DNA from: CALLMM01 sp964429855
GTDB taxonomy: Bacteria > Armatimonadota > Chthonomonadetes > Chthonomonadales > CAJBBX01
Reading direction: 5' to 3'
Length of the DNA: 64,000 bases
Assembly (NCBI GenBank): GCA_964429855.1
Contig: CAYSDM010000003.1
Coordinates: forward strand, 50,836 to 114,835
The notes under the pieces were generated by a model that saw only the letters and a list, made by a program, of their open reading frames with translations, made no database searches and was not told the origin of the DNA. A program made the translations under genes and the position numbers. Positions 34,100 to 42,467 of this stretch are shown piece by piece. Positions within the stretch are counted from its first letter, which is position 1, and the number at the start of each line of letters is the position of its first letter.

Positions 34100-35874
34100 G
34101 GAGTTCTCCGCGCATAGAGGGAGATACGCGGATAGACATAGAGCCAGTCATTCGGCACATAGTTCGGTTTCCGGATCGGTAGTCCGAAGATTCGCAGGCG
34201 GTTCTCAAAAATGATGGATGTATAGGATGACTGGAGCGTTGCGAAGAACGGCTGTGCCGGCTTCCACGCCAGACGCATCGCATCCTGGCTTTCTATGTCG
34301 GACAGGATCACATAATCGGGTAGATTGGGGCTGAAAACATGCATATCCCACTCCGTTCCTTCTGACGGAAGGCGGACGGAAAAGGCGGACTGCTGAAGCG
34401 CGCTCTGTCTTCTGACCATCGGTCCCGGAGCGGTCATTCCAGGCGAGAGAGGCGGCGTGTAGTACCAGGGTGTAGTCGCAAAGGCGATAATTTTTCCGGG
34501 CGGCACGTTGTTGCGAAGAAATTTCAACGCCTGATCGCGCGGATCGGGAGAAGCCATCAACTGACTCATCCCGATGGAAATACCCAGAGTCAATACCAGA
34601 ACAATTGATCCAATGGAGGTGAATACGCGCCCGACCGCTGGATGATCATGCCAGGGTTCTGTCAGCAGACGAGCGGTTAATATTGCGAGCACCGGCAGCA
34701 TTGGAATGATATACCGCAGGAACTTAACCTGTGCGCAGCCGATCACCAGATAGTAAGGAAGTAGAAAAGCCAGCAGAAACCAGTCCTGTCGGGTACGTCG
34801 AACAAACGCAAAACCGATAGAGACGAGGGAGAGAATCAGAAGAGGGATTCCAAGACCGAAACGGAGTGAGTAGAGCAGATGATATACCCACCCATTTCCG
34901 GTATCAATAAAGAGCAGACCCATCCCTTCGCCAGATTTGGAGAACTCGTAACGCACATCCTCCACGAATTTCGACCACTCAATGACCATCCCCGGACAGC
35001 CAATCAGAAAGCCGAATATCCCGCCAACGATCACGCTGGCGGTTTCCAGACGGGAAACGCCTTTCGCGAGTTTGCGACGCAATAACAGCGCGGTGAGAGG
35101 AGCCAGAAAGACCAGCCCGACATTGTACTTTGTCGCCGTTGCCAGCCCGCAGAACAGTCCTGCCAGCAGTGGCGAAATGAGCGGTATATACATTGAACGA
35201 AGAGTGGACATTTGCTCTCGATCCGGTCTATCCAACTCCGACTGCGATCTATGTACAAGATCAATATGACTCCCTTGCGTTAATAGTGTCGCGCCCCACA
35301 GGAGAGCAAGCGCAACGAAAAAAGTGGCGGGGACATCCACCGTCGCAAAACGACTGTGAACCGTTGTTGCCGGAATGATGGCATAGATTCCGCCGGCGAG
35401 AAGACCGGTGTTTCTACCGAATAGACGATATCCCAGCGCATAGACCACCCAGATAGTTAAAGCGCCAAGCAGAACAGTCAGGAGGCGACCCACCAGTATC
35501 AGCGCGCCGATTGTGGCGGAAGGAGGAGTGTTTGTAAAGAAGGAGGAGCTTTCGGGAACCTGCACAATCCCGTAGGCGCGATTGACCGAAGCGGCAATCT
35601 GCCAGAGATAGAAGTATAATCCGCCGTAGTTATAGAAGCCAATGTCCAGATGAGGGCGTAGCTCACCCTCTTTCAGAACGCCGCTGACCAGATTGACGCC
35701 CTCATCTGGATGATAGGAGAAGAGGCGATCCTGATCGGGCAGTCCCCAGGTAATTCCCCACAACCGCAGCGCCAGCCCAAGCGCAACCAGGCTCAGAGCC
35801 GGCGCAATGCGCCTGATACGCGCAGATGGGGACTCCGCATCACCTTTCGACTGCTTCGATCTATCGCCCGACAA
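34096..35874 (-). CDS. GT-C (ArnT/PMT-like) membrane glycosyltransferase
   Basis: About 592 residues with roughly 11 membrane helices. The first loop carries FSYHPDEGVNL, whose Asp-Glu pair matches the catalytic acidic site of ArnT/PMT-type transferases that use polyprenyl-phosphate sugars. It has a soluble C-terminal domain of about 130 residues. I place the start at TTG 35874 with GGAG six bases upstream. The frame opens at GTG 35928, but that would overlap pheT by 68 bases. The gene lies between pheT and xerD in one transcription run. It is not closely similar to the two GT-C genes at 24.6-29.2 kb. Confidence 0.78.
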   Translation of the reverse strand: MSGDRSKQSKGDAESPSARIRRIAPALSLVALGLALRLWGITWGLPDQDRLFSYHPDEGVNLVSGVLKEGELRPHLDIGFYNYGGLYFYLWQIAASVNRAYGIVQVPESSSFFTNTPPSATIGALILVGRLLTVLLGALTIWVVYALGYRLFGRNTGLLAGGIYAIIPATTVHSRFATVDVPATFFVALALLWGATLLTQGSHIDLVHRSQSELDRPDREQMSTLRSMYIPLISPLLAGLFCGLATATKYNVGLVFLAPLTALLLRRKLAKGVSRLETASVIVGGIFGFLIGCPGMVIEWSKFVEDVRYEFSKSGEGMGLLFIDTGNGWVYHLLYSLRFGLGIPLLILSLVSIGFAFVRRTRQDWFLLAFLLPYYLVIGCAQVKFLRYIIPMLPVLAILTARLLTEPWHDHPAVGRVFTSIGSIVLVLTLGISIGMSQLMASPDPRDQALKFLRNNVPPGKIIAFATTPWYYTPPLSPGMTAPGPMVRRQSALQQSAFSVRLPSEGTEWDMHVFSPNLPDYVILSDIESQDAMRLAWKPAQPFFATLQSSYTSIIFENRLRIFGLPIRKPNYVPNDWLYVYPRISLYARRTP

Positions 35875-37906
35875 AGGAGGCTCCACACTCTCTCTCCAGA
35901 GCGCTGCGAAGTGTCGCGAGAGCGTCACTCACCTCCTCTTCCGTGAGGGTTCTTTCCGGCGCATGGAAAGTAAAGGAGAGTGTCAACGATTTCATCCCTT
36001 CCGGAATCCCGGCTCCGGTATAGAGATCAATCAACGCTATGCGCTGCAGAATGGGGATGTTCGTCTCCGCAATCGCCTGGCGGATGCTCTCATACGGCAG
36101 CGATTGATCCACCCTGGGAGCGAGATCGCGCACAACTGAAGGCGTATCCGACCAGGGCTTAAAGCGTCGGATCCTCCGGGCTGCCTCCTGCAGCGGTTCG
36201 AACATCAACTCGAAAACGTTGATGCGCTCACGCGCCGTCAGTTCTTTTCTCAGGTTCGGATGCAGTTCGCCAATAAAGCCAACAACCTTCCCATCGAGCA
36301 AAATATTGGCGGAGCGACCAGGATGCAGGCGCGGATCCTCCCTGCGCTGCAACTCTATTTCTGGGGTAGCGAGCGATTGGAAAAGCCGGTCTATTAATCC
36401 GCGAACCGTGTAGAAATCCGCCGGTGACTGCCCGGACGATTTCTGCCAGAAGCCCTGTGACAGCGGGCCCGCCAGTACGCCGCCAATGGCTGTCGTCTCT
36501 TCGTATCCTTCTCGAATCAGATGAAACACCCTGCCCACTTCGAAAAAGGCAAGCGGCGATAAGCCGCGTCTGGCGTTATAATCCAGTGTTTCTATCAGAC
36601 CGGGCAGCAGCGAACGTCGCAGCCCCGAAAGCTCTGCGGAGAGCGCGCTTCGAATTGATATCCGGCTGTCCTGGCGAGTCGAATCTTCATAGACGCTCGG
36701 ACGTATCAAGCTGTGAGTAACGACCTCTTGCAGTCCGGCGCCTATGAAGATATCGCGCACCTGCTCTGCAAAATGGTTCCAGGTAGTATCTTTCCCGATG
36801 GTGGTCACTCCCACCGGAAGCTGCTCCGGGATACGCTCATATCCCATGACGCGCCCAACCTCCTCCACCAGATCAATCTCGCGCGCCAGATCAGGACGCC
36901 AGCCAGGGATGATATAGGTATTCGGAGCTTCCGCAGGATAGATTCCCAGCCACTCCAGACTGCTGCGAACCTCCTCTCCCGTGATCTCATACCCCATCAA
37001 CGCCCCGACTCTCTCCGGTCGAGCGACCAGCGTTCTCGTTTCTGCCCGACGGGGATAGACATCCGCCACCCCGGAAATAACCTTACCGATCCCAAGCTCC
37101 TCTATCAACTTGCAGGCGCGGTCTGCGGCTGCGACGACAAGTTCGGGATCAACATATCTTTCAAAGCGATAGGAGGCTTCCGTTCGCATTCCGAGAAGCC
37201 GTGCAGTTCGACGTATCGAAGTCGGTGAAAAATGAGCGGATTCAAGCAGAATGGTGGTGGTATTTTCGCTTATTTCCGTATCATTGCCCCCCATGACACC
37301 GGCAATCGCTACGGGACGCGCCGCGTCGCAGATTGCCAGCATATCCGGCGTTAGAGACCTCTCTAACCCATCCAGGGTCGTAAGAGTCTCGCCAAAAGCC
37401 GCCCGTCGCACCACGATTCGATTCTCTTTCAGAAGATCGTAATCGAACGCATGAAGCGGCTGCCCCATCTCCAGCATCACATAATTGGTGATATCCACAA
37501 CGTTATTGACCGGACGCATATTTGCTGCCAGCAGCCGTTCCTGCATCCATGCGGGAGACTCGCCGATATTCACATCGCGAATGATTCTCGCCGCGTACCT
37601 CGCACAGAGGTCCGGCGCTTCGATGGCTACCGATGTATACTGATTCGCTTCTCCTTCTGTCGTGGAAGATGCCTGCGGAAAGGGTGCGGTTCGCACTTTA
37701 TATGCGGCGCCAAGTTCCCGCGCAACGCCAATGACCGATAAACAGTCGCCTCGATTCGGCGTCACTTTGATGTCGAGAACGGAACCGATCGCGGACTCCC
37801 CCTTCTCTTCCACCTCCAGCCCCGCCATCGTCAGGGTATCAGCGATCTCCTCTGTTGTCTGCGTCAGAGAGGTATACTCTCTGATCCACTCGACCGACAA
37901 TCTCAT
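35861..37906 (-). CDS. pheT: Phenylalanyl-tRNA synthetase beta subunit, short form
   Basis: Beta chain of the alpha2-beta2 enzyme that charges tRNA-Phe. It has 681 residues against about 790-800 in most bacteria. The N-terminal B1 piece (VEWIREYTSL...MAGLEVEE) runs directly into VLDIKVTPNRGDCLS. The EMAP/OB-fold tRNA-binding insertion that normally lies between them, about 110 residues, is missing. The B3/4 editing domain (NNVVDITNYVMLEMGQPLHAFD), B5, the catalytic-like core and the C-terminal FDX-ACB anticodon domain (FKPWSDTPSVVRDLA...) are all present. Confidence 0.94.
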   Translation of the reverse strand: MRLSVEWIREYTSLTQTTEEIADTLTMAGLEVEEKGESAIGSVLDIKVTPNRGDCLSVIGVARELGAAYKVRTAPFPQASSTTEGEANQYTSVAIEAPDLCARYAARIIRDVNIGESPAWMQERLLAANMRPVNNVVDITNYVMLEMGQPLHAFDYDLLKENRIVVRRAAFGETLTTLDGLERSLTPDMLAICDAARPVAIAGVMGGNDTEISENTTTILLESAHFSPTSIRRTARLLGMRTEASYRFERYVDPELVVAAADRACKLIEELGIGKVISGVADVYPRRAETRTLVARPERVGALMGYEITGEEVRSSLEWLGIYPAEAPNTYIIPGWRPDLAREIDLVEEVGRVMGYERIPEQLPVGVTTIGKDTTWNHFAEQVRDIFIGAGLQEVVTHSLIRPSVYEDSTRQDSRISIRSALSAELSGLRRSLLPGLIETLDYNARRGLSPLAFFEVGRVFHLIREGYEETTAIGGVLAGPLSQGFWQKSSGQSPADFYTVRGLIDRLFQSLATPEIELQRREDPRLHPGRSANILLDGKVVGFIGELHPNLRKELTARERINVFELMFEPLQEAARRIRRFKPWSDTPSVVRDLAPRVDQSLPYESIRQAIAETNIPILQRIALIDLYTGAGIPEGMKSLTLSFTFHAPERTLTEEEVSDALATLRSALERECGASFVGR

Positions 37907-37928
37907 CTCAATCCCCCTGTCTGATTGC

Positions 37929-38912
37929 TCAGAACTGTCTCAGAAACCGCAGATCGTTCTCCAGATAGAGCCGGAGGTCGTCCACACCATAGCGAACCAT
38001 ATGAATCCTCTCGACGCCAAGCCCGAAGGCAAAGCCAGAGTATCTCTCTGAATCGATCCCGTAACGCTCCAGGATGTTTGGATGGATGAGTCCCGCTCCG
38101 CCAAGCTCCAGCCATCGCCCCTGCCAGAAGATCGAATAATCCACTCCAGGCTCAACAAAAGGAAAGAAGTCCGGTCGAAATCGAACCTGCACCTCTCCCC
38201 CGAACATTTCGGAAGCGAACTGACGCAGCGTTCCCTTCAGATTCGCCATAGAGATGTTCTCATCCACCATGAAAACGTCCACCTGATGAAAGGTATGATG
38301 GTGGGTTGCATCCACCGCCTCATATCGGAAGCAGCGACCGGTGGTAGCGATTCGGAAGGGCGGTCTTCGATTTTCCATGACTCGCCCTTGAAGCGCGGTT
38401 GTCTGTGTTCGAAGAAGTCGAGTGTCATCCACATAGAATGTCATCTGTTCATCGAAGGCAGGGTGATCTTCAGGATAGTTCAGCGCGTCAAAGTTATAAG
38501 CATAGTCTTCCAGTTCCGGTCCTTCGACAAACTCAAACCCCATCCCGATCAGAGTCTGCTTCAATCGTCCCATCGTTGCGGTGAGAGGATGTCGTCTTCC
38601 CGCAATGGAAGGACGCCCTGTCGGCATGGTGACATCTATCACTTCCGCGAGAAGCTGCTCTTCGATTTCGACACGGGAGAGTTCTTCGCCTCGCTCCGAA
38701 AGCAGAGATGTCAGAGTCTGTTTTGCGCCGTTGACTCTGGCGCCATAGGCGGCGCGTTCCTCCTTAGGGAGTGTCCCGATCTGTCGAAGGGCAGCCTGAA
38801 GACTCCCCTTACTGCCCAGATATTTAACCTCTATCTGTGCAAGCGCGGAGGAGGAATCTGCGGCGCGTATCTCCTCCTGCGCCTGTTGAATTAAGCTGTC
38901 CAGCGCATCCAT
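37929..38912 (-). CDS. pheS: Phenylalanyl-tRNA synthetase alpha subunit
   Basis: Catalytic alpha chain of PheRS. The 327-residue protein has an N-terminal coiled-coil arm (about 1-85) for tRNA contact and a class II core. Motif 1 is near GMGFEFVEGPELEDYAYNFDALN, motif 2 is GRCFRYEAVDATHHHTFHQ, and motif 3 is GFAFGLGVERIHM. pheT follows 22 bases later. Upstream lies a strong hairpin with a T-run, so expression may be controlled by read-through from rplT. Confidence 0.96.
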   Translation of the reverse strand: MDALDSLIQQAQEEIRAADSSSALAQIEVKYLGSKGSLQAALRQIGTLPKEERAAYGARVNGAKQTLTSLLSERGEELSRVEIEEQLLAEVIDVTMPTGRPSIAGRRHPLTATMGRLKQTLIGMGFEFVEGPELEDYAYNFDALNYPEDHPAFDEQMTFYVDDTRLLRTQTTALQGRVMENRRPPFRIATTGRCFRYEAVDATHHHTFHQVDVFMVDENISMANLKGTLRQFASEMFGGEVQVRFRPDFFPFVEPGVDYSIFWQGRWLELGGAGLIHPNILERYGIDSERYSGFAFGLGVERIHMVRYGVDDLRLYLENDLRFLRQF

Positions 38913-38937
38913 TGAGCGAAAATCCCCTTTTGCCAGA

Positions 38938-39001
38938 GAAAGAAAAAACGCTCCGTTTCCGCTTCAATCAGATGGTTGCTGAGAAGCGGCGAACGGAGCG
39001 T
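38938..39001 (-). terminator. Terminator/attenuator between rplT and pheS
   Basis: On the minus strand AACGCTCCGTT-type arms (38992-39001 with 38948-38957) form a 10-bp outer stem. After a small mismatch a 7-bp inner stem follows (38983-38989 with 38959-38965), with a 17-base loop. TTTTTTCTTT comes directly after (38947-38938). As pheS starts only 26 bases further and shows no own promoter, this looks like a regulated attenuator or a partial terminator. Confidence 0.7.
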
Positions 39002-39043
39002 CTTGTTTATGATAACTGTGTGGAACCTGCCATTCCCGGCAGG

Positions 39044-39409
39044 CTATCCCGCAGGACGCAGCGCGCTCGCCGACTGAGCAACGAGCTGTGTAAACGCGCC
39101 TGGGTCCGAAATTGCCAGTTCAGACAGGATCTTGCGATCAACGGCAACCCCGGACTTAGTTAATCCCTCTATGAAGCGGTTATAACTGATTCCATTCAAA
39201 CGACAGGCAGCGCCGATTCGCGCAATCCAGAGCTGGCGGAAGTGGCGCTTCTTATTGCGTCGGTCCCGGTAAGCATAGTTTCCGCTATGCTGGTACTGTT
39301 CATTGGCAGTTTTGAAGAGACTCTTCTTCCCGCCCCAGTACCCGGAAGCGGACTCCAGTATCTTTTTGTGGCGCTTTTTGACAAGCGTCCCGCGTTTTAC
39401 GCGCGGCAT
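39044..39409 (-). CDS. rplT: 50S ribosomal protein L20
   Basis: A 121-residue L20, essential for early assembly of the large subunit, binding 23S rRNA. The basic N-terminal extension (MPRVKRGTLVKKRHKKILE) and the conserved core RDRRNKKRHFRQLWIARI are complete. It is the third gene of the infC-rpmI-rplT cluster. In other bacteria L20 represses this cluster by binding its mRNA. Confidence 0.97.
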   Translation of the reverse strand: MPRVKRGTLVKKRHKKILESASGYWGGKKSLFKTANEQYQHSGNYAYRDRRNKKRHFRQLWIARIGAACRLNGISYNRFIEGLTKSGVAVDRKILSELAISDPGAFTQLVAQSASALRPAG

Positions 39410-39481
39410 CTTTTATTCTCCTATCGGATGGGAGGGGCTGAAGCCCGCTTGACTTCCCATTCCCTCGTTGTTTGCGTGGTT

Positions 39482-39682
39482 TTATGCGCCTTCGCCCATC
39501 ATACGGCTCATGCGCTTATTGTCGCCCTGAAAGAGTACGTTTCCCTTCAAGAGTCTGCGGCGGCGCGACATGCTCTTCTTACGCATCAGGTGGTTCAGAC
39601 CGGTACATCGTCTCATCAACTTGCCGGTGGAACTGATTTTGAAGCGTTTTGAAGCAGTCTTGCGAGTCTTCAATTTAGACAT
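39482..39682 (-). CDS. rpmI: 50S ribosomal protein L35
   Basis: A 66-residue basic protein with the L35 pattern: MSKLKTRKTASKRFKISSTGK, HLMRKKS and a C-terminal DNKRMSRMM. GAGGA lies ten bases before ATG 39682. It sits between infC and rplT. Confidence 0.96.
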   Translation of the reverse strand: MSKLKTRKTASKRFKISSTGKLMRRCTGLNHLMRKKSMSRRRRLLKGNVLFQGDNKRMSRMMGEGA

Positions 39683-39700
39683 GCTTGAAAATCCTCATTT

Positions 39701-39796
39701 ACTGGCAGCCGAACCCTCTCCCGCCAGTTCAGTAATAAAGATATGGCATAAACGACCCTCCGCTCACCTTCAGCAGGCGGAGGGTCGCCGTTATGC
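39701..39796 (-). promoter_or_regulatory. Two hairpins in the infC-rpmI gap; possible L20 operator
   Basis: The larger hairpin has an 11-bp perfect stem (39753-39763 with 39777-39787), extended by GCATAA/TTATGC arms at 39746-39751 and 39791-39796. A second has 6-bp arms (39701-39706 with 39723-39728) and ends about 19 bases before the rpmI start, overlapping the approach to its ribosome site. In Escherichia coli L20 controls rpmI-rplT through RNA structures in this gap. Whether these mimic the L20 site is not shown. No strong T-run follows. Confidence 0.45.
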
Positions 39797-39815
39797 GCGA
39801 AGACGACTGCTGTCT

Positions 39816-40346
39816 CTATTTGGGAGCGAGGATCATTGTCATGGTTCTGCCCTCCATTGCGGCAGGCTTCTCCACGGCAGCGACTTCGCTAGCCAGTTCA
39901 ATCACGCGATCGAGCAGCTTACGGGCAAACTCCGGGTGAGTGATCTCGCGGCTTCGGAAGCGCACGGTGACCTTCACCTTGTCTCCTTCTTTCAGAAACT
40001 TGATGATGTTCTTGATCTTGAAATCTACGTCGTGATCATCCGTTCCCGGGCGAAACCAGATGCCTTTGATATCGCCGCCCTTCTGTTTTTTCTGCGACTC
40101 TTTCTCTTTTTTGGACTGCTCGTATTTATAGCGTCCATAGTCCATGATACGGCAAACAGGGGGACTGGCTAACGGAGCGACCTCAATCAGATCCAGTCCT
40201 CGTTCGCCCGCTACCTGGAGCGCCTCCCGGACATTCAGAATCCCCATCTGTTCGCCGTTTTCGTCTATCAGACGAACGTCACGAACGCGCGGATAGTCCT
40301 TATGAGGCCGCAGAATCTGTTCGTTGACACGGAAATCTTTATTGAT
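39816..40346 (-). CDS. infC: Translation initiation factor IF-3, AUC start
   Basis: IF-3 splits idle ribosomes and checks start-codon pairing. The protein has the N-domain (NKDFRVNEQILRPH...VRLIDENGEQMGIL), a basic linker and the C-domain (VTVRFRSREITHPEFARKLL...). I place the start at ATC 40346, giving 176 residues (normal length), because GAGGGG lies eight bases upstream and conserved sequence begins at once. The upstream in-frame ATG at 40406 falls inside the promoter, before the expected transcript start. Rare AUU/AUC starts are a known IF-3 self-control device. Confidence 0.92.
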   Translation of the reverse strand: MNKDFRVNEQILRPHKDYPRVRDVRLIDENGEQMGILNVREALQVAGERGLDLIEVAPLASPPVCRIMDYGRYKYEQSKKEKESQKKQKGGDIKGIWFRPGTDDHDVDFKIKNIIKFLKEGDKVKVTVRFRSREITHPEFARKLLDRVIELASEVAAVEKPAAMEGRTMTMILAPK

Positions 40347-40392
40347 GTTTACTACCCCTCTAAGACGAAAAACGTTCCTGGAAACGAAGCAA

Positions 40393-40421
40393 AGTATACC
40401 AGACACTCTTCACACTGTCAA
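40393..40421 (-). promoter_or_regulatory. Promoter of the infC operon
   Basis: Minus strand: TTGACA (40421-40416), exactly 17 bases, TATACT (40398-40393) preceded by TGG, an extended -10. Transcription should start near 40386, giving a leader of about 40 bases before the ATC start of infC. Confidence 0.75.
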
Positions 40422-40515
40422 CCATTTTCCCATTTCCTACTTAAAAAACCCCTGTCACATAGGCTGAAACAGCGCGTTCTGAAAGGTGTTACAGACTGGG
40501 ATGTGATTACGGGGA

Positions 40516-40544
40516 TTGACAGGGCTTTCGGGAGGAACTATAAT
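40516..40544 (+). promoter_or_regulatory. Full-consensus promoter
   Basis: TTGACA (40516-40521), 17 bases, TATAAT (40539-40544): a perfect match to the sigma-70 consensus. It is divergent from the infC promoter and drives the small gene at 40,615. Confidence 0.75.
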
Positions 40545-40614
40545 CGCTAAGATAACTGTCTGATGTCCTCCAGCAGATATCTTTTTGACTTCCCCACTCT
40601 GGAGATGGTTTCAG

Positions 40615-40947
40615 ATGCGCGACTGGATGGACGACCTGACTCCACAGGAGCGTGACGACCTGATAGAAAAGATCGCAGGCGGCGTCGTGAAACGCGGTAT
40701 GCAGACTCCCGCCATCCTCTTTCTGGAGATGCATAAGCCTTTGACCTTTGTCGCCAGCCAGAGTCTGGTTGTCACCTCTCCCTTCATTGCGCCCTTTGTC
40801 GGGATGGGAAATGTTCAGTTAGCTGCAAAACTGATCGAGAAGCGCGAGAATATCGAGCTTCTGATTGACAGAATCGAAGAGCTTTCACACACCAAAAGCA
40901 GCGAGAGCAACACGAAACAGAGCGGTAATCCGAAGGGAGCAGGTTGA
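40615..40947 (+). CDS. Small uncharacterised protein
   Basis: A 110-residue protein that I do not recognise. It starts at ATG 40615, with GGAG ten bases upstream; TTG 40585 would add ten residues. An acidic N-terminal helix (MDDLTPQERDDLIEKIAG) is followed by a more hydrophobic middle (TPAILFLEMHKPLTFVASQSL, SPFIAPFVGM) and a second amphipathic helix (LIEKRENIELLIDRIEEL). The tail is Ser/Lys-rich and disordered. It could sit at the membrane surface. A full-consensus promoter precedes it, and its stop codon overlaps the next promoter. Confidence 0.7.
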   Translation: MRDWMDDLTPQERDDLIEKIAGGVVKRGMQTPAILFLEMHKPLTFVASQSLVVTSPFIAPFVGMGNVQLAAKLIEKRENIELLIDRIEELSHTKSSESNTKQSGNPKGAG

Positions 40948-40972
40948 CATTTCGCGGGGTAAAGTCTATAAT
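40944..40972 (+). promoter_or_regulatory. Full-consensus promoter of the five-gene membrane operon
   Basis: TTGACA (40944-40949), 17 bases, TATAAT (40967-40972), again a perfect consensus. The -35 box contains the TGA stop of the preceding gene. The first gene of the operon starts about 55 bases after the expected transcript start. Confidence 0.75.
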
Positions 40973-41033
40973 GGTTCTGTCTTAACCGCATTTTAACCCC
41001 GGGCTGCTCTCACTTTATACCGATCAGGATGGG

Positions 41034-41603
41034 ATGATAAATCAGCAAACTCACCCTGCCTCTGAAGCGGAACCACTGGAAGAGACGGATCATCTCGTCT
41101 GGAATATCCATCTGCTGCGTCAGCAACCGCAGCGTATCCCGGTTATCCTGGGATCCTCTCTGTTTGTGGCGTCCGTTGCATGGATGCTCTTTCATAATCT
41201 CTTCTTCTCATTTGCGGCAATTCTGATGATACTCTCCGCCACCTCCGAGTATCTCTTCCCCTGTCGGTTTCGCCTGACAAACCGTACTGCGCATTGTCGG
41301 TATGGAGCAAATCGCTTCGAGATCGAGTGGAAGCTGGTGCGACGTGTTCTGCTCTATAAAGAGGGGGTCAGGTTGTCGCCTCTTCCCGCTTCCTCACGAT
41401 TGGACAGCTTTCGGGGGGTATTCCTGCGATTTGCGCAAGAGGGGCAGCCGGGAGATCGCGAGTCGGTCTTGAAGGCTATAAAAGCGCTTCGCCCGTCGCT
41501 GGAACCATCCAACGCGGCAGTCCAGGATGAACCGCTTCTCCGCTCCAAGCCGCGTAGACGCAGGCGAGATATACAGGATCAGACACCGCCGTCCGCTTCC
41601 TGA
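41034..41603 (+). CDS. Unknown protein with two membrane helices
   Basis: A 189-residue protein of unknown function. An acidic N-terminus is followed by a hairpin of two hydrophobic helices (about 38-53 and 56-75). A predicted strand-rich cytoplasmic domain follows (RFRLTNRTAHCRYGANRFEIEWKLVRRVLLYKEGVRLSPL), with the look of a bacterial PH-like fold. The tail is very basic (KPRRRRRDIQD). It is the first gene of an operon whose other members are all membrane proteins; the gap to the next gene is 42 bases. Confidence 0.65.
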   Translation: MINQQTHPASEAEPLEETDHLVWNIHLLRQQPQRIPVILGSSLFVASVAWMLFHNLFFSFAAILMILSATSEYLFPCRFRLTNRTAHCRYGANRFEIEWKLVRRVLLYKEGVRLSPLPASSRLDSFRGVFLRFAQEGQPGDRESVLKAIKALRPSLEPSNAAVQDEPLLRSKPRRRRRDIQDQTPPSAS

Positions 41604-41645
41604 TAGACTGTATGTCGGATCAATAACAGAGTAGAGGCAAACTCT

Positions 41646-42428
41646 ATGGAACATTCCGATCCTGTGAATAGCACGTTGACCTTCTTCATCTGCGCCGCTA
41701 TTCTCATCATGATCTTTCGTTCCCGACGCGGGAAACAGCCCTTCATCCGTCGTATCCCCGGTCTGAACGCCATTGATGACGCGGTGGGGCGCGCTACGGA
41801 GATGGGTCGCCCGATGCTGCTTCAGCCCGGATTGGGCGGCATTGATGTTGTGACCCTGCAGGCGCTGGCGATCCTTGCCTATGTCGCGCGCGCAGCGGCG
41901 CGTTTCGGCAACCGGATCATCATGCCTGTTGCGGATGCCTCCTTCATTCCCGTTGCAGAAGAGGCGATCCGCGAATCATTCAACCTGGAAGGGCGTGTCG
42001 AGAACTTCCGCGCGGAAGATATCATGTTTCTGAGCGATCGTCAGTTTGCATTTGCGGCAGGCGTTGCCGGACTGATCAATCGTGAAAAGGTCGCAACCGC
42101 CTTTCTCTTTGGTCTTTTCTTCGCCGAATCACTCATTATGGCGGAGAACGCCAATCAGATCGGCGCGATTCAGGTCGCCGGTACTCCCTCCACCACACAG
42201 ATCCCCTTCCTGATCGCTGCCTGCGACTATGTCATTATCGGAGATGAGTTCTATGCAGCCACCGCCTTCCTGACCCGTGAACCGACTCTTGTCGGAAGTC
42301 TGGTAGGGCAGGATATCGGGAAAGCTGCCATTTTGCTGATCTGTATTCTGGGAGTCATAATCACCACGATCATGGGGCCCGACAACTTCCTCATGAACTG
42401 GTTTACGCCCTTATGGTGGAAACGCTAA
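41646..42428 (+). CDS. Membrane protein, DUF6754-like
   Basis: A 260-residue protein that I place tentatively with DUF6754-type proteins. One N-terminal helix (about 9-26) is followed by a basic stretch and a conserved-looking soluble part (MGRPMLLQPGLGGIDVVTLQALAIL, IIMPVADASFIPVAEEAIRESF, FLSDRQFAFAAGVAGLI). Further hydrophobic segments lie near 155-170 and 190-205, with a last helix at about 225-245. No catalytic motif is seen. It is the second gene of the five-gene operon. Confidence 0.65.
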   Translation: MEHSDPVNSTLTFFICAAILIMIFRSRRGKQPFIRRIPGLNAIDDAVGRATEMGRPMLLQPGLGGIDVVTLQALAILAYVARAAARFGNRIIMPVADASFIPVAEEAIRESFNLEGRVENFRAEDIMFLSDRQFAFAAGVAGLINREKVATAFLFGLFFAESLIMAENANQIGAIQVAGTPSTTQIPFLIAACDYVIIGDEFYAATAFLTREPTLVGSLVGQDIGKAAILLICILGVIITTIMGPDNFLMNWFTPLWWKR

Positions 42429-42467
42429 ACGAAGCGGCGCGCCTGTCGCGCCAACGGAGAGCAGCCG

